From: Bacteroidales bacterium
GTDB taxonomy: Bacteria > Bacteroidota > Bacteroidia > Bacteroidales > UBA932
Assembly (NCBI GenBank): GCA_017442315.1
Contig: JAFRZX010000172.1
Location: forward strand, 1 to 61,011
Length of the DNA stretch: 61,011 bases
Direction: 5' to 3'
Below are positions 1 through 8,631 of the stretch, piece after piece (within the stretch, counting starts at the first letter, position 1; each line of letters starts with the position of its first letter). Made by a program: the position numbers and the translations under genes. Under the pieces are notes generated by a model that worked only from the letters and a program-made list of their open reading frames with translations, searched no databases and was not told where the DNA came from.

Positions 1-1
1 C

Positions 2-2521
2 GGATTCAACGAATTTGAGAAGACAAAACACACGACACTCTGGCAGAAATTCATCAGCCAGTTCAAGAGTTTCATGATCATCGTGCTGATATTCGCCGCA
101 ATCATATCCGGTATCACTGGATATATGAATGGTGAAGGCATTACTGATGCAATCATAATCCTGTCTATCCTGATAGTCAACGCTATCATAGGCGTATTTC
201 AGGAAGCAAAAGCAGAAAAGTCTTTAGATGCTTTAGAGAAGATGTCCTCCCCTCACTGCAAGGTAATCCGTGACGGAGAAACAAAAATCATAGAATCGCG
301 CGAACTGGTTGCAGGAGATATTGTCGTAATAGAGACCGGCGACATTGTACCGGCTGACTTACGCCTTACAGAGTCAGTAAATCTGAAGATTCAGGAAGCC
401 GCACTTACCGGAGAATCAGTCCCGGTGGAAAAAGATCCTGAAGCGATTCTTCCTGATGAGGCTTCAATCGGGGACCGCTTGAATATGGCATACAGTTCCT
501 GCAGCGTGACATACGGACATGGGAAAGGAGTAGTCACAGCCATAGGAAATCAGACCGAAGTGGGAAAGATAGCTTCGATGATCCAGTCGGTTCCGGATAT
601 TCGTACCCCGATGCAGATAAGGCTCGACAAACTTGGAAAGACTCTGGCTATAATCTGTCTTGTTGTCTGCATAGTAATCATGATAATCGGCCTTTGCTAC
701 GGCAGGGATCTTCTGGAAATGTTCATGACTGCCGTCAGTCTTGCCGTTGCGGCAATACCGGAAGGGTTACCGGCTGTCTCTACTGTCGTCCTCGCCCTTG
801 GGGTTCAGAGACTTGCAAAACAGAATGCCATAGTCCGCAATCTTCCGTCAGTGGAGACACTTGGAAGCACGACTGTAATCTGCTCCGACAAGACCGGTAC
901 ATTGACACAGAACAAGATGACTGTAACACACATCTATTCTGCAGGAAATATTTCTGATACCACAGAAGATAGCCCGGTAATCAATGAACTCCTGAAGATG
1001 TCTGTGCTAGCAAATGACGCTGTTCCCGGCTCGGATGGAGCCGCCATAGGAGATCCTACGGAAACAGCACTGGTCGACGCCGGAGTCAGACATCAGATAG
1101 ACACGAATAATCTCAGGAAAGATTTGCCGAGAATTGCAGAGATTCCGTTCGACTCGGTTAGGAAGCTGATGACAACCATACATCAGAATGAGGAGGAGGA
1201 TTTCCTGGTTGCAGTAAAAGGCGGACTCGATGAACTTCTTGCGCATTGTACCAAAATAAACGACGGAACCGCCATCAGACCTCTCACAGAAAAGGATATA
1301 AAGGACATTCACAAGGCAAATATGGAAATGGCATCCCAAGCCCTTCGCGTCCTTGCCGTAGGATATAAGACAGTTTCTGTTTTGCCTGTAACATTCACTC
1401 CGGCAACTGTCGAGAACGATTTCACATTCCTCGGAATGGTCGGTATGATCGACCCACCTCGTGAAGAGGCAAAAGAGGCTGTCCGAAGATGTAAGGAGGC
1501 CGGTATAAAGCCTGTAATGATAACCGGAGACCATAAGATCACGGCAACGGCCATAGCCAGGAGTCTGGGAATCATTACGTCAGATGAATGTGTCCTGACA
1601 GGAAAGGACGTCGAGATGATGAACGATGAGCAGTTGAAGGAGATAGCCGGCAATGTGTCTGTCTTCGCACGTGTCGCACCTGAACATAAAGTCCGTATAG
1701 TCAACGCATTCCAGAGCCGTGGCAATGTGGTGGCGATGACAGGTGACGGAGTGAATGACGCTCCGGCATTGAAACTCGCAGACATAGGAGTTGCCATGGG
1801 AATCACGGGAACGGATGTGGCAAAGGAGGCTGCCGATGTCGTTCTGACTGATGACAATTTCGCTACAATCGTATCATCCGTGCGTGAGGGACGCAGGATT
1901 TATGACAACCTGATGAAGTCTATCCAGTTCATGATTTCGACGAATCTCGGTGAAATCACCATTCTACTGATTGCGGTCATTGCCAATCTTGACATGCCTC
2001 TGCTGCCGATCCAGCTGCTTTTCATCAACCTCGTGGGAGACTCGCTTCCGTCTCTTGCCTTGAGTGTAGATCACGCAGACAAGGATATAATGAGACGCAA
2101 GCCTATAGACCCGAACCAGGGAATATTCACAAAGCATTTCACGACCAGGGTCATCATACAATCATTGATAATCGGCCTTACCACTCTCGCAGCATACATG
2201 ATTGGAAACAAGACTTCTTTGGACGTAGCCAGAACAATGACTTTCGCTACAATGGTATTCAGCCAGTTCACAATCATATTCAGCATCAGATCTGGACACA
2301 AATGGTTTACCAATAATATCTTCACTAACAGATGGCTCTGGCTGACAATATTATTCGTTACTGCCCTGACATTGATCGTACTCCTTGTCCCTGGAATGCA
2401 GTCGCTCTTCAAGCTTGCTCCTATGACAACCGGACAATGGTGGACTGTAATCGGACTCTCTTTCGGAGTACTTGCATTGAGTGAAGTATTCAAACTGTTC
2501 ACAAAGAAGCATGAATCTTAA
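2..2521 (+). CDS. Calcium-translocating P-type ATPase, 5' partial
   Basis: An inner-membrane ATP-driven cation pump, most like the PMCA/SERCA-type calcium exporters. The reading frame is open from base 2, so the N-terminus (probably about 40-60 residues) lies outside the window; the Met codon at 74 is internal. Visible motifs in order are TGES of the actuator domain, PEGLP in the calcium-site helix, DKTGTLT with the phosphorylated Asp (near base 888-908), TGD in the P domain and GDGVNDAP in the hinge. The PEGLP form and the downstream helices fit Ca2+ rather than heavy-metal pumps. C-terminal membrane helices are complete and the stop is at 2519-2521. There is no functional link to the fimbrial operon that follows. 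Confidence 0.93.
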   Translation, partial: GFNEFEKTKHTTLWQKFISQFKSFMIIVLIFAAIISGITGYMNGEGITDAIIILSILIVNAIIGVFQEAKAEKSLDALEKMSSPHCKVIRDGETKIIESRELVAGDIVVIETGDIVPADLRLTESVNLKIQEAALTGESVPVEKDPEAILPDEASIGDRLNMAYSSCSVTYGHGKGVVTAIGNQTEVGKIASMIQSVPDIRTPMQIRLDKLGKTLAIICLVVCIVIMIIGLCYGRDLLEMFMTAVSLAVAAIPEGLPAVSTVVLALGVQRLAKQNAIVRNLPSVETLGSTTVICSDKTGTLTQNKMTVTHIYSAGNISDTTEDSPVINELLKMSVLANDAVPGSDGAAIGDPTETALVDAGVRHQIDTNNLRKDLPRIAEIPFDSVRKLMTTIHQNEEEDFLVAVKGGLDELLAHCTKINDGTAIRPLTEKDIKDIHKANMEMASQALRVLAVGYKTVSVLPVTFTPATVENDFTFLGMVGMIDPPREEAKEAVRRCKEAGIKPVMITGDHKITATAIARSLGIITSDECVLTGKDVEMMNDEQLKEIAGNVSVFARVAPEHKVRIVNAFQSRGNVVAMTGDGVNDAPALKLADIGVAMGITGTDVAKEAADVVLTDDNFATIVSSVREGRRIYDNLMKSIQFMISTNLGEITILLIAVIANLDMPLLPIQLLFINLVGDSLPSLALSVDHADKDIMRRKPIDPNQGIFTKHFTTRVIIQSLIIGLTTLAAYMIGNKTSLDVARTMTFATMVFSQFTIIFSIRSGHKWFTNNIFTNRWLWLTILFVTALTLIVLLVPGMQSLFKLAPMTTGQWWTVIGLSFGVLALSEVFKLFTKKHES

Positions 2522-2635
2522 GCATCAGCAGCATAAACATGTGCTTACAAACGAACATCTGAGATTAACAAATGCCTACTGAAATGGTAATATAACTGAA
2601 ATAAGCAAGATCGAAAAAACTACTTAATTCAGGTC

Positions 2636-2680
2636 AGCAGAAAGCAGCGGGAAAGAGACTCTTGCTGCTTTCTATCTGCT
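2636..2680 (+). terminator. Hairpin downstream of the ATPase gene
   Basis: A 10-bp perfect stem AGAAAGCAGC / GCTGCTTTCT, extended outward by AGC/GCT pairing, encloses a loop of about 15 bases. It lies 115 bases after the ATPase stop. No immediate T-run follows, although a smaller CCCTT/AAGGG hairpin and a run of five T lie 20-40 bases further on. The rest of the 311-base gap 2522-2832 holds only an A-tract repeat and the fimbrial promoter. Confidence 0.5.
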
Positions 2681-2786
2681 ATGTCAAACCCCTTGAAGGG
2701 AGTGCTGTTTTTGCATCTCATCAAAAAAAACAAACAGTTCATCAAAAAAACACAAAAGCACAAAAATCTTTTTGAAAGATAATCTT

Positions 2787-2794
2787 TAGTTTTG
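2787..2794 (+). promoter_or_regulatory. Putative -7 box of the fimbrial operon promoter
   Basis: TAGTTTTG matches the Bacteroides primary-sigma -7 consensus TAnnTTTG and lies 39 bases before the ATG at 2833. A -33 TTTG at the usual 19-21 base spacing is not evident (TTTG at 2771 is too close). Upstream, TCATCAAAAAAA occurs twice, at 2718 and 2739, exactly 21 bp apart. The box is a good match but could be chance in AT-rich DNA. Confidence 0.5.
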
Positions 2795-2832
2795 TAAATT
2801 GACTCAAATGGCCTGCAGACCTTAAAATTGAA

Positions 2833-4111
2833 ATGAAAAGACTACTGCTAATAACACTGCTATCAATAACCACACACGTTACTGCCACCACAATATGCAG
2901 CAACGATAGCATCAATACCCCCCCCCAGAGTCCGATCATCCGAAACTGAAGAATTCTCCATATACTATGTCTGCGACAGCATAGATATCAATACCAATTA
3001 TCTTGATAATAGGGAACAGATACAGCACATTCTCCATTATCTGGAAAACTCTCCCCGCATCGACAGCATAACCATCTATGCATGGGCCTCTCCTGAAGGA
3101 GGATATGCACACAACAGATGGTTGTCATCGGAACGCGCCAAAACAGCAAAAAGGTTTCTTCTGCAACACTCTCCGGACAGTTCAAAACTTAATTCCGACA
3201 AGATAAAGATCAGTCCGCTTGCAGAAAACTGGTCCGGACTGACAGAACTGGTTGAAGCCAGATATCATCGCCATGACCGGAACAAGGTCCTCAAGATCCT
3301 CAAAGACCGATCCATAGGAGACGAAACCCGCAAATGGCGTCTCCAGCGTCTTGACAACGGATACACATGGAAATATCTCATAAGGCGATACATGCCGGAA
3401 CTTCGTGCAGCCACATGGATATGCGTATGGGCTGAAGTAATCCCCTCATTGGAGAAAATAGCCCGATTTACCGACACTCTCACAGTCAGACCTACAACTA
3501 TTTCACTTCCGGAGCCGGAACCCGTAAAAAGCCAGCGTACCATCATGGGTCTGAAGACGAATCTGCTTCTGGACGCCGCGACTATGCTGAATTTTGCCGT
3601 TGAAGTTCCGATCAACAAGCATTTCTCATTTCTATACGAGCATCATTGTCCATGGTGGTTGAGCAAGAACAACCGCTATTGCCTTCAGTTCCTGTCATTC
3701 GGCGGAGAGCTGCGCTGGTGGTTTGCTCCACGTCCAAGACAAGAGACAAGAGATTCCAAGCAGAGAGATGCACTTATGGGACATTTCCTCGGTCTCAACG
3801 CATGGGGTGGCAAAGCCGACATCCAGGCAAACCGGAACTTTGGATGCTATCAGTTCGACTTCATGAGCGCTGGTCTGACCTACGGATATGCCATGCCTGT
3901 AGGAAAATACCTCAACATGGAGTTTTCCCTCTCCATAGGGTATGCAAGAATACCATATCAGCATTACATCCCTACTGAAGACTGGCAGATACTGATAAGG
4001 GACAAGAACGAAGCCGGTACTCTTCACTATTTAGGACCTACCAAGGCAGAAATAAGTCTTGTAATTCCTATCAGAGCCACTTTAAGACATGACAAAAAGA
4101 ACCGGAAATAA
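2833..4111 (+). pseudogene. DUF3575-type fimbrial-locus protein, frameshifted at a C9 tract
   Basis: The ATG at 2833 starts a clear signal peptide (MKRLLLITLLSITTHVTA), but this frame stops at 2947-2949, just after nine C (2918-2926). The frame one base over is open from the C run to 4111. It reads through an ASPEGGYAHN-type segment like those seen in OmpA-like and DUF3868 proteins, then a beta-rich C-terminal domain of DUF3575 type (about residues 150-320 of the downstream frame, starting near RTIMGLKTNLLLDA). Deleting one C would join both halves into a protein of 425 residues. The stop overlaps the next start by one base (TAATG). In Bacteroidales such proteins head fimbrial loci. The gene is either switched off by slippage, or the break is a sequencing error in the homopolymer. 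The exact family is a recognition call, not a search result. Confidence 0.75.
2918..2926 (+). repeat. Homopolymer run of nine C inside the first fimbrial gene
   Basis: Nine consecutive C sit between the signal peptide and the mature part of the first gene of the fimbrial operon. With nine the gene is out of frame; with eight (or eleven) it is in frame. Placement right after the signal peptide is typical of slipped-strand phase-variable genes in other bacteria. Confidence 0.8.
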
Positions 4112-5184
4112 TGAAGCAGTCGGTGTACATACTGTGGTGTCTTGCCATATTGCTGACCTCTTGCGAACGCCGTCCGCTTGAGGACATCAGCAATACGCAT
4201 TACATAAGGATATACATCGACGAAAACATCAAGAATGTAACTACCGGATTCTACAATGAAGACTACTCAAGACCTGATTACGAAAGCCCTTACGTACTGA
4301 GGCTCACCCTGTCAGACCCCCATACAGGAGAAGTTAAAACCGAAAGATATCTCAGGGATATGCGCCATGACGCAAACGGAACCTATTATGAAGGCTATAT
4401 AATCGCAGCTCCAGGGGAATACACCATGATGGCCTACAATTTCGACACAAGAGTAACGCGTATCGACAATCCCAACAACCACAGGTCAGCAAAAGCCTAC
4501 ACCAACAACATACCATCGCACATCAAGACAAAGCTATTCAGCCGGATCAATCAGAAAGCATCCGAGAGCAATAACGAAGAAGAAAAGATTGTCTTCGACC
4601 CGGACCATCTGTTCGTAGCCAGCTGCGGTGATCTTATAATTGCACATACGGACTATGTAGATACTCTGAAGACCCGGGACGGGAAATTTTTCCGCGCCAG
4701 CAGCATAGTGAAATCATACTACCTGCAGATACGTATAAAAGGCATGCAGTACGTATCGTCTGCCGTTTCCCTTCTTACAGGAATGTCCGGTTCGGCATGG
4801 CTCTTCAACAGAGAAGCTGACAACAAAGACAATGCGACCATCTATTTTGAAATGATACCAGGAGAAACACCTTCAACAGGACTGTCAAAGGCATCAGACC
4901 AAGAAGAAGTAATCCTATACACCACATTCAACACATTCGGAAAGTTGCCTGACGTAAGCAGCAGCCTGGACATCACTTTTGATTTCATGACCATATATGG
5001 AATGCCATACAGCGAAAGCATAGACATTACTGACGTATTTGAAACAGAAGCAGCAAAAGAGCATCAATGGCTGCTGATAGACCGCGTGATAGAGATTCCT
5101 GAACCTCCTCCGACTCAAGGAGGCGGAGGTCTGTCTCCTTCAGTCGGCAAATTTGATGAAATACATACAGAAATAATCATATAA
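4111..5184 (+). CDS. DUF5119-type lipoprotein of the fimbrial locus
   Basis: A 357-residue exported lipoprotein: the N-terminus MKQSVYILWCLAILLTSCERRP has a lipobox ending at Cys18. The rest is beta-rich with no catalytic motif that I recognise and resembles the DUF5119/FimB-Mfa2-like anchor or assembly proteins encoded beside fimbrillins. Its start overlaps the stop of the DUF3575-type gene by one base, so translation is probably coupled and may fall when the upstream frame is broken. The C-terminus has a short Pro/Gly-rich linker (PEPPPTQGGGG) before the last residues. Role inferred from neighbours: anchoring or starting assembly of the pilus. The family name is by resemblance. Confidence 0.7.
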   Translation: MKQSVYILWCLAILLTSCERRPLEDISNTHYIRIYIDENIKNVTTGFYNEDYSRPDYESPYVLRLTLSDPHTGEVKTERYLRDMRHDANGTYYEGYIIAAPGEYTMMAYNFDTRVTRIDNPNNHRSAKAYTNNIPSHIKTKLFSRINQKASESNNEEEKIVFDPDHLFVASCGDLIIAHTDYVDTLKTRDGKFFRASSIVKSYYLQIRIKGMQYVSSAVSLLTGMSGSAWLFNREADNKDNATIYFEMIPGETPSTGLSKASDQEEVILYTTFNTFGKLPDVSSSLDITFDFMTIYGMPYSESIDITDVFETEAAKEHQWLLIDRVIEIPEPPPTQGGGGLSPSVGKFDEIHTEIII

Positions 5185-5227
5185 CAACCATTTACTATCA
5201 TTAATTAACATTTAAATTCATTTTATT

Positions 5228-6235
5228 ATGAAAAAGTTATTTTTCATTGCAGCATTGTCAAGCATAGCACTTGTAAGCTGCGTAAAGAACGAAATGGATC
5301 CTTCGGCAACACAGCAGGATGAGATCACATTCAACGCACCGGTAGTTGCTCCTAGCACAAAGGCAATCATTGATGGTGCAGTCTATCCTAAGACCGAATC
5401 ATTCGGAGTATATGCATGGCATAGTTCTTCCAATGATCCATACATGGAAAATGTACAGGTCAGCAATGTTGCCGGATTGGAAGACGACCAGACAGGTGAG
5501 TCATATGGCGAGGAAGGCGGATGGAAACCTGCCCAGGCAACTTACTGGCCTAAGGAAGGTACTCTTGATTTCGATGCCTACTCTCCTTATTCAGTAAACT
5601 CCTTTGTATCAGCAACTAAAGCAGATGGTATAGTACTCACAGACTATGTTGTAGCCGACCCTGCAGATACAGACCTCATGTATGCTTTACGTTCAAAGAA
5701 CAAGTCAAACGTCAATGACGGTGCAAATGACGGAATCCCATATGACGGAGTGGATATTGCCTTCAAGCATGCTCTTACAGCAGTACAGTTAAAGGCAAAG
5801 ACTGCTTCTGAATACACAGGAACCACCATTGTCATCACATCCATTGAGATTGAAAATGCAATATCAAAAGGAACATTCAGACAGAATGAAAGCACATCAG
5901 ATCCTGCATGGACACCTACTGCAACAGAAGACAAGTATGCATATACAGACGGAACTGTAACCGTTTCCGGAATTGACTGCGGCACAAAGCTTCTTCTTCC
6001 TCAGTCACTCAGCGATGACCTTGCAGTCACCATCACCTACACCATCAACGGAATAGAGCAGACCGGCACATTCCTTTTCAAGGATCACAAGAATGGAAAG
6101 GATGAAAGCGACGGTGATGTAACAGTAGATTCATGGGAGATGGGTAACAAGTATGTATATACCCTTGTATTCACACTCGACGAAATCTTCTTTGAACCAA
6201 TCGTTACCGACTGGGAGACTATCATTGTATCATAA
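5228..6235 (+). CDS. Fimbrillin family protein (likely major pilin subunit)
   Basis: A 335-residue lipoprotein precursor (lipobox LVSC at the end of MKKLFFIAALSSIALVSC) of the Mfa1/FimA-like fimbrillin superfamily. It shows the usual layout: short linker, 'EITFNAPV...STKA' start of the first beta-sandwich, 'FGVYAW', a 'YWPKEGTLDFDAYSPY' segment and a C-terminal 'NKYVYTLVFTLDEIFFEPIVTDWE' strand. Such proteins are lipidated, trimmed at the N-terminus and polymerise by donor-strand exchange. It has the largest upstream gap in the operon (43 bases) and its own AT-rich leader, and a strong hairpin follows its stop. Both suggest that it is the most abundant product, the shaft subunit. That ranking is inference. 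Confidence 0.85.
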   Translation: MKKLFFIAALSSIALVSCVKNEMDPSATQQDEITFNAPVVAPSTKAIIDGAVYPKTESFGVYAWHSSSNDPYMENVQVSNVAGLEDDQTGESYGEEGGWKPAQATYWPKEGTLDFDAYSPYSVNSFVSATKADGIVLTDYVVADPADTDLMYALRSKNKSNVNDGANDGIPYDGVDIAFKHALTAVQLKAKTASEYTGTTIVITSIEIENAISKGTFRQNESTSDPAWTPTATEDKYAYTDGTVTVSGIDCGTKLLLPQSLSDDLAVTITYTINGIEQTGTFLFKDHKNGKDESDGDVTVDSWEMGNKYVYTLVFTLDEIFFEPIVTDWETIIVS

Positions 6236-6246
6236 TTTCAATAAAT

Positions 6247-6272
6247 CCAAGGTGGCCTGACCGCCACCTTGG
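6247..6272 (+). terminator. Intra-operon hairpin after the main fimbrillin gene
   Basis: A perfect 10-bp stem, CCAAGGTGGC / GCCACCTTGG, with a 6-base loop begins 11 bases after the fimbrillin stop and ends 8 bases before the next ATG. No T-run follows, so it is more likely a partial terminator or 3'-end stabiliser than a full stop. It would let the shaft subunit outnumber the accessory subunits. Confidence 0.65.
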
Positions 6273-6280
6273 GTTCCGAC

Positions 6281-7228
6281 ATGAAGATAAAGACCCTCAT
6301 ATCCGCAGCTTTCATGCTTACCGGCTGTACAATCAATGAGACTCTGGTACACGACCCTGAGCTCAACCTGATGTTCCAGCCTGAGATGTATATGCACGTC
6401 AGTCAGGAAGGGACCGTACGGTTTCCTACAGAAGAAAATTTTGCCGTACGCGCATGGATGCTGCCACAGAACGTATCATGGAATGAGGGCATAGGACATG
6501 CCATAGAATATATGCCTCTGTCGGAAGCATATTCCAGGGAAGTCACAATAACGGACTCTGACACACGTATTGCCGCTAAAGACACATTATGGGGCACATC
6601 AGAAACACTTTTATGGCCATCATCGAATGACAACCTGACTTTTCTTGCATACGCGCCTTTCGGGGCAGAATGTAACTGCGACATAGAAAACGGCATTTCC
6701 TTCCATTCAGATATCCTGCTCCGGCAGGAAGACATACTGTTCACTGAACCTCAGGCAGACAGGCATAAGATTGAAGACGGATGGGTCGTACCTCTCCAAT
6801 TCTCCCATGCCTTATGCAAAGTCAACTTCAGAATCAAGAACCGCGTTCCAGAACGGGAAGAAATCCTGATAAGACGTATTGCCATCAGCAGCGCATACAC
6901 CAAAGGTCATTTTTCCTCATTCAGAACACCTCAATGGATACAAGAAGGCACCCCTGCTGAAATATTATTCTTTGAAGGAGAATCCCCCACAGACAATCTT
7001 CCGACAGATATTGGAAGCGGTCTTATGATGATACCTCAGAAACTTGATACAAGGATAACTCTTGACTATGATTACCAGACATCCGGCGGAGCCAGACTTC
7101 CCATGCACCAGCAGACATCCGTCATAAATACAGAACTCGAAGCCGGACACAGCTACACCTACACCCTGTCCGTAGGAATAGATGATGTCAAACTCATGCA
7201 AGAAATTATAGGAGATATATTTGAATGA
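6281..7228 (+). CDS. Fimbrillin-like minor subunit
   Basis: Start chosen at ATG 6281 (MKIKTLISAAFMLTGC, lipobox at Cys16) rather than an upstream TTG at 6269 that lies in the hairpin. The product has 315 residues. It shares the fimbrillin pattern seen in its neighbours: 'FAVRAWM', 'LLWPSSNDNLTFLAYAPF', 'FSHALCKVNFRIKN', and a C-terminal 'LEAGHSYTYTLSVGIDDVKL'. It is therefore probably an accessory or tip-proximal pilin exported to the surface. Its stop overlaps the next start as ATGA (7225-7228), indicating translational coupling. Confidence 0.75.
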   Translation: MKIKTLISAAFMLTGCTINETLVHDPELNLMFQPEMYMHVSQEGTVRFPTEENFAVRAWMLPQNVSWNEGIGHAIEYMPLSEAYSREVTITDSDTRIAAKDTLWGTSETLLWPSSNDNLTFLAYAPFGAECNCDIENGISFHSDILLRQEDILFTEPQADRHKIEDGWVVPLQFSHALCKVNFRIKNRVPEREEILIRRIAISSAYTKGHFSSFRTPQWIQEGTPAEILFFEGESPTDNLPTDIGSGLMMIPQKLDTRITLDYDYQTSGGARLPMHQQTSVINTELEAGHSYTYTLSVGIDDVKLMQEIIGDIFE

Positions 7229-8619
7229 TCAACAGAAGTACCATACAGGCGGCTCTGACACTCTGCACCATCATGCTTGTCTGTTCATGCCGGGAAGAGA
7301 TTCCTGTGGAAGAACAGATTATGCAGAAGGAAGACATATGCTTCTGCATAACGGAGACAATGCCGTCCTCACGAGCCGTAAATGACACTGAAAAAGAAGA
7401 CGCGCTTATCTTCGACGGTTCCGACACCCTATATATCCGGACTTCAACTGAAGATTACGCAAACATCTGCACAAAAGGATACACCACCACAACAACAAAC
7501 CTCACATCCTTCTATACATCTGCTTTCCTGACCACCGGGGAAGTCTATTTCAGCAGCATCGAAACCAATATGGAAAGCGATGGATGTGCTCACACCGGAA
7601 GATATTGGCCTGGGAGAAATCTCAATTTCTTTGCAAACTCACACAAAGAAAACGACCTGAAATACGAGGTATCTGAAAACGGAGAATGTTACGGTACATT
7701 TTCCTATACGCTTCCAGCACCAGACCTCGAAAAGAAGAACGATGCAGCAAATCAACCAGATTATGTATTCGCCATAGCTAAGGACTGCACCAACGATGGG
7801 AACCCTGTGCCGCTGGAATTCAGGCATGCATTTTCTGCAATCTGCTTCAGAATCGGCTCAATGGATGATGAAAACAGAATGGTGAACTACGTAAGTCTCA
7901 AGAATGCGCCATCATCAGGAAAATGTTCATTCGGACTCAATGATGAAGGCACAACCGAATTCATTTGGAACGGGCAGAACGGTTCTGAAACATATATCCA
8001 GAATGTGGAGCGCGACGTAGCCAATGGCAATATAATAAACGACGAGGGCATAATATTCATGATGGTTCCGCACACATTGTCCGACATAGAGATGGAAATA
8101 TCATTCACACTCCACCACGGAACCCCCTATGCGCATGAATACATAATATCCAGGAAACTGGCAGACTATACGGAAGAATGGCTTGCAGACAAGAAATACA
8201 TCTATACCATATCTGCATCCGATGAAGTCAAGGTCGAAGTGACGGACCAGGTGACAGCAACAGTAAAAAGTGATGTCGCAATAACCAGCAAAGGCTCATC
8301 CACATCCTGCATCCGTGCTGCCATCATAGGATACTGGATAAACAAAGACGGAAACATTGTAGCCGGTTGGACAGATTCAGACGGCTCATTCGACTGGGGT
8401 TCGGAATGGAGTTCCAACTGGGTTAAGCACACTGACGGCTTTTATTACTATCTGCATGAACTTGAATACGGAGAACAGACATATCCTCTGTTCCAGACCT
8501 ATACACTCTCCGGAATCTCACCTGTCACAGATGCGGAACTGGAATTAAGCATAGCCGTTCAATCCGTCATCCATCACAAGGTCGGTGAAGCATGGCCGGG
8601 ATGCCCTTTGGACAAATAA
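7225..8619 (+). CDS. Fimbrillin-like protein with extra C-terminal domain
   Basis: A 464-residue lipoprotein (MINRSTIQAALTLCTIMLVCSC, Cys22). Residues from about 30 to 350 follow the fimbrillin pattern (YWPGRNLNFFANS, LEFRHAFSAICFRIG, MMVPHTL, LADKKYIYTISASDEVKVEVTDQV). After about residue 355 comes an added domain of roughly 110 residues containing 'GYWINKDGNIVAGW', 'HTDGFYYYLHELEYGEQTYPLF' and a Cys near the end. The 'DGFYYY...L.YGE.T.PLF' stretch recalls the pattern in TasA/CalY-type fibre proteins and other alternate-signal pilins. That resemblance is by eye and uncertain. It is probably a tip or tip-linking subunit, coupled to the gene before it and 12 bases before the beta-helix gene. 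Confidence 0.7.
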   Translation: MINRSTIQAALTLCTIMLVCSCREEIPVEEQIMQKEDICFCITETMPSSRAVNDTEKEDALIFDGSDTLYIRTSTEDYANICTKGYTTTTTNLTSFYTSAFLTTGEVYFSSIETNMESDGCAHTGRYWPGRNLNFFANSHKENDLKYEVSENGECYGTFSYTLPAPDLEKKNDAANQPDYVFAIAKDCTNDGNPVPLEFRHAFSAICFRIGSMDDENRMVNYVSLKNAPSSGKCSFGLNDEGTTEFIWNGQNGSETYIQNVERDVANGNIINDEGIIFMMVPHTLSDIEMEISFTLHHGTPYAHEYIISRKLADYTEEWLADKKYIYTISASDEVKVEVTDQVTATVKSDVAITSKGSSTSCIRAAIIGYWINKDGNIVAGWTDSDGSFDWGSEWSSNWVKHTDGFYYYLHELEYGEQTYPLFQTYTLSGISPVTDAELELSIAVQSVIHHKVGEAWPGCPLDK

Positions 8620-8631
8620 AACAGGAAGACA

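Noticed and set aside
2522-2832. Possible invertible promoter for the fimbrial operon
   Set aside because: I looked for inverted repeats flanking the promoter at 2787 and found only the ATPase terminator hairpin; no pair suitable for a recombinase and no invertase gene nearby.
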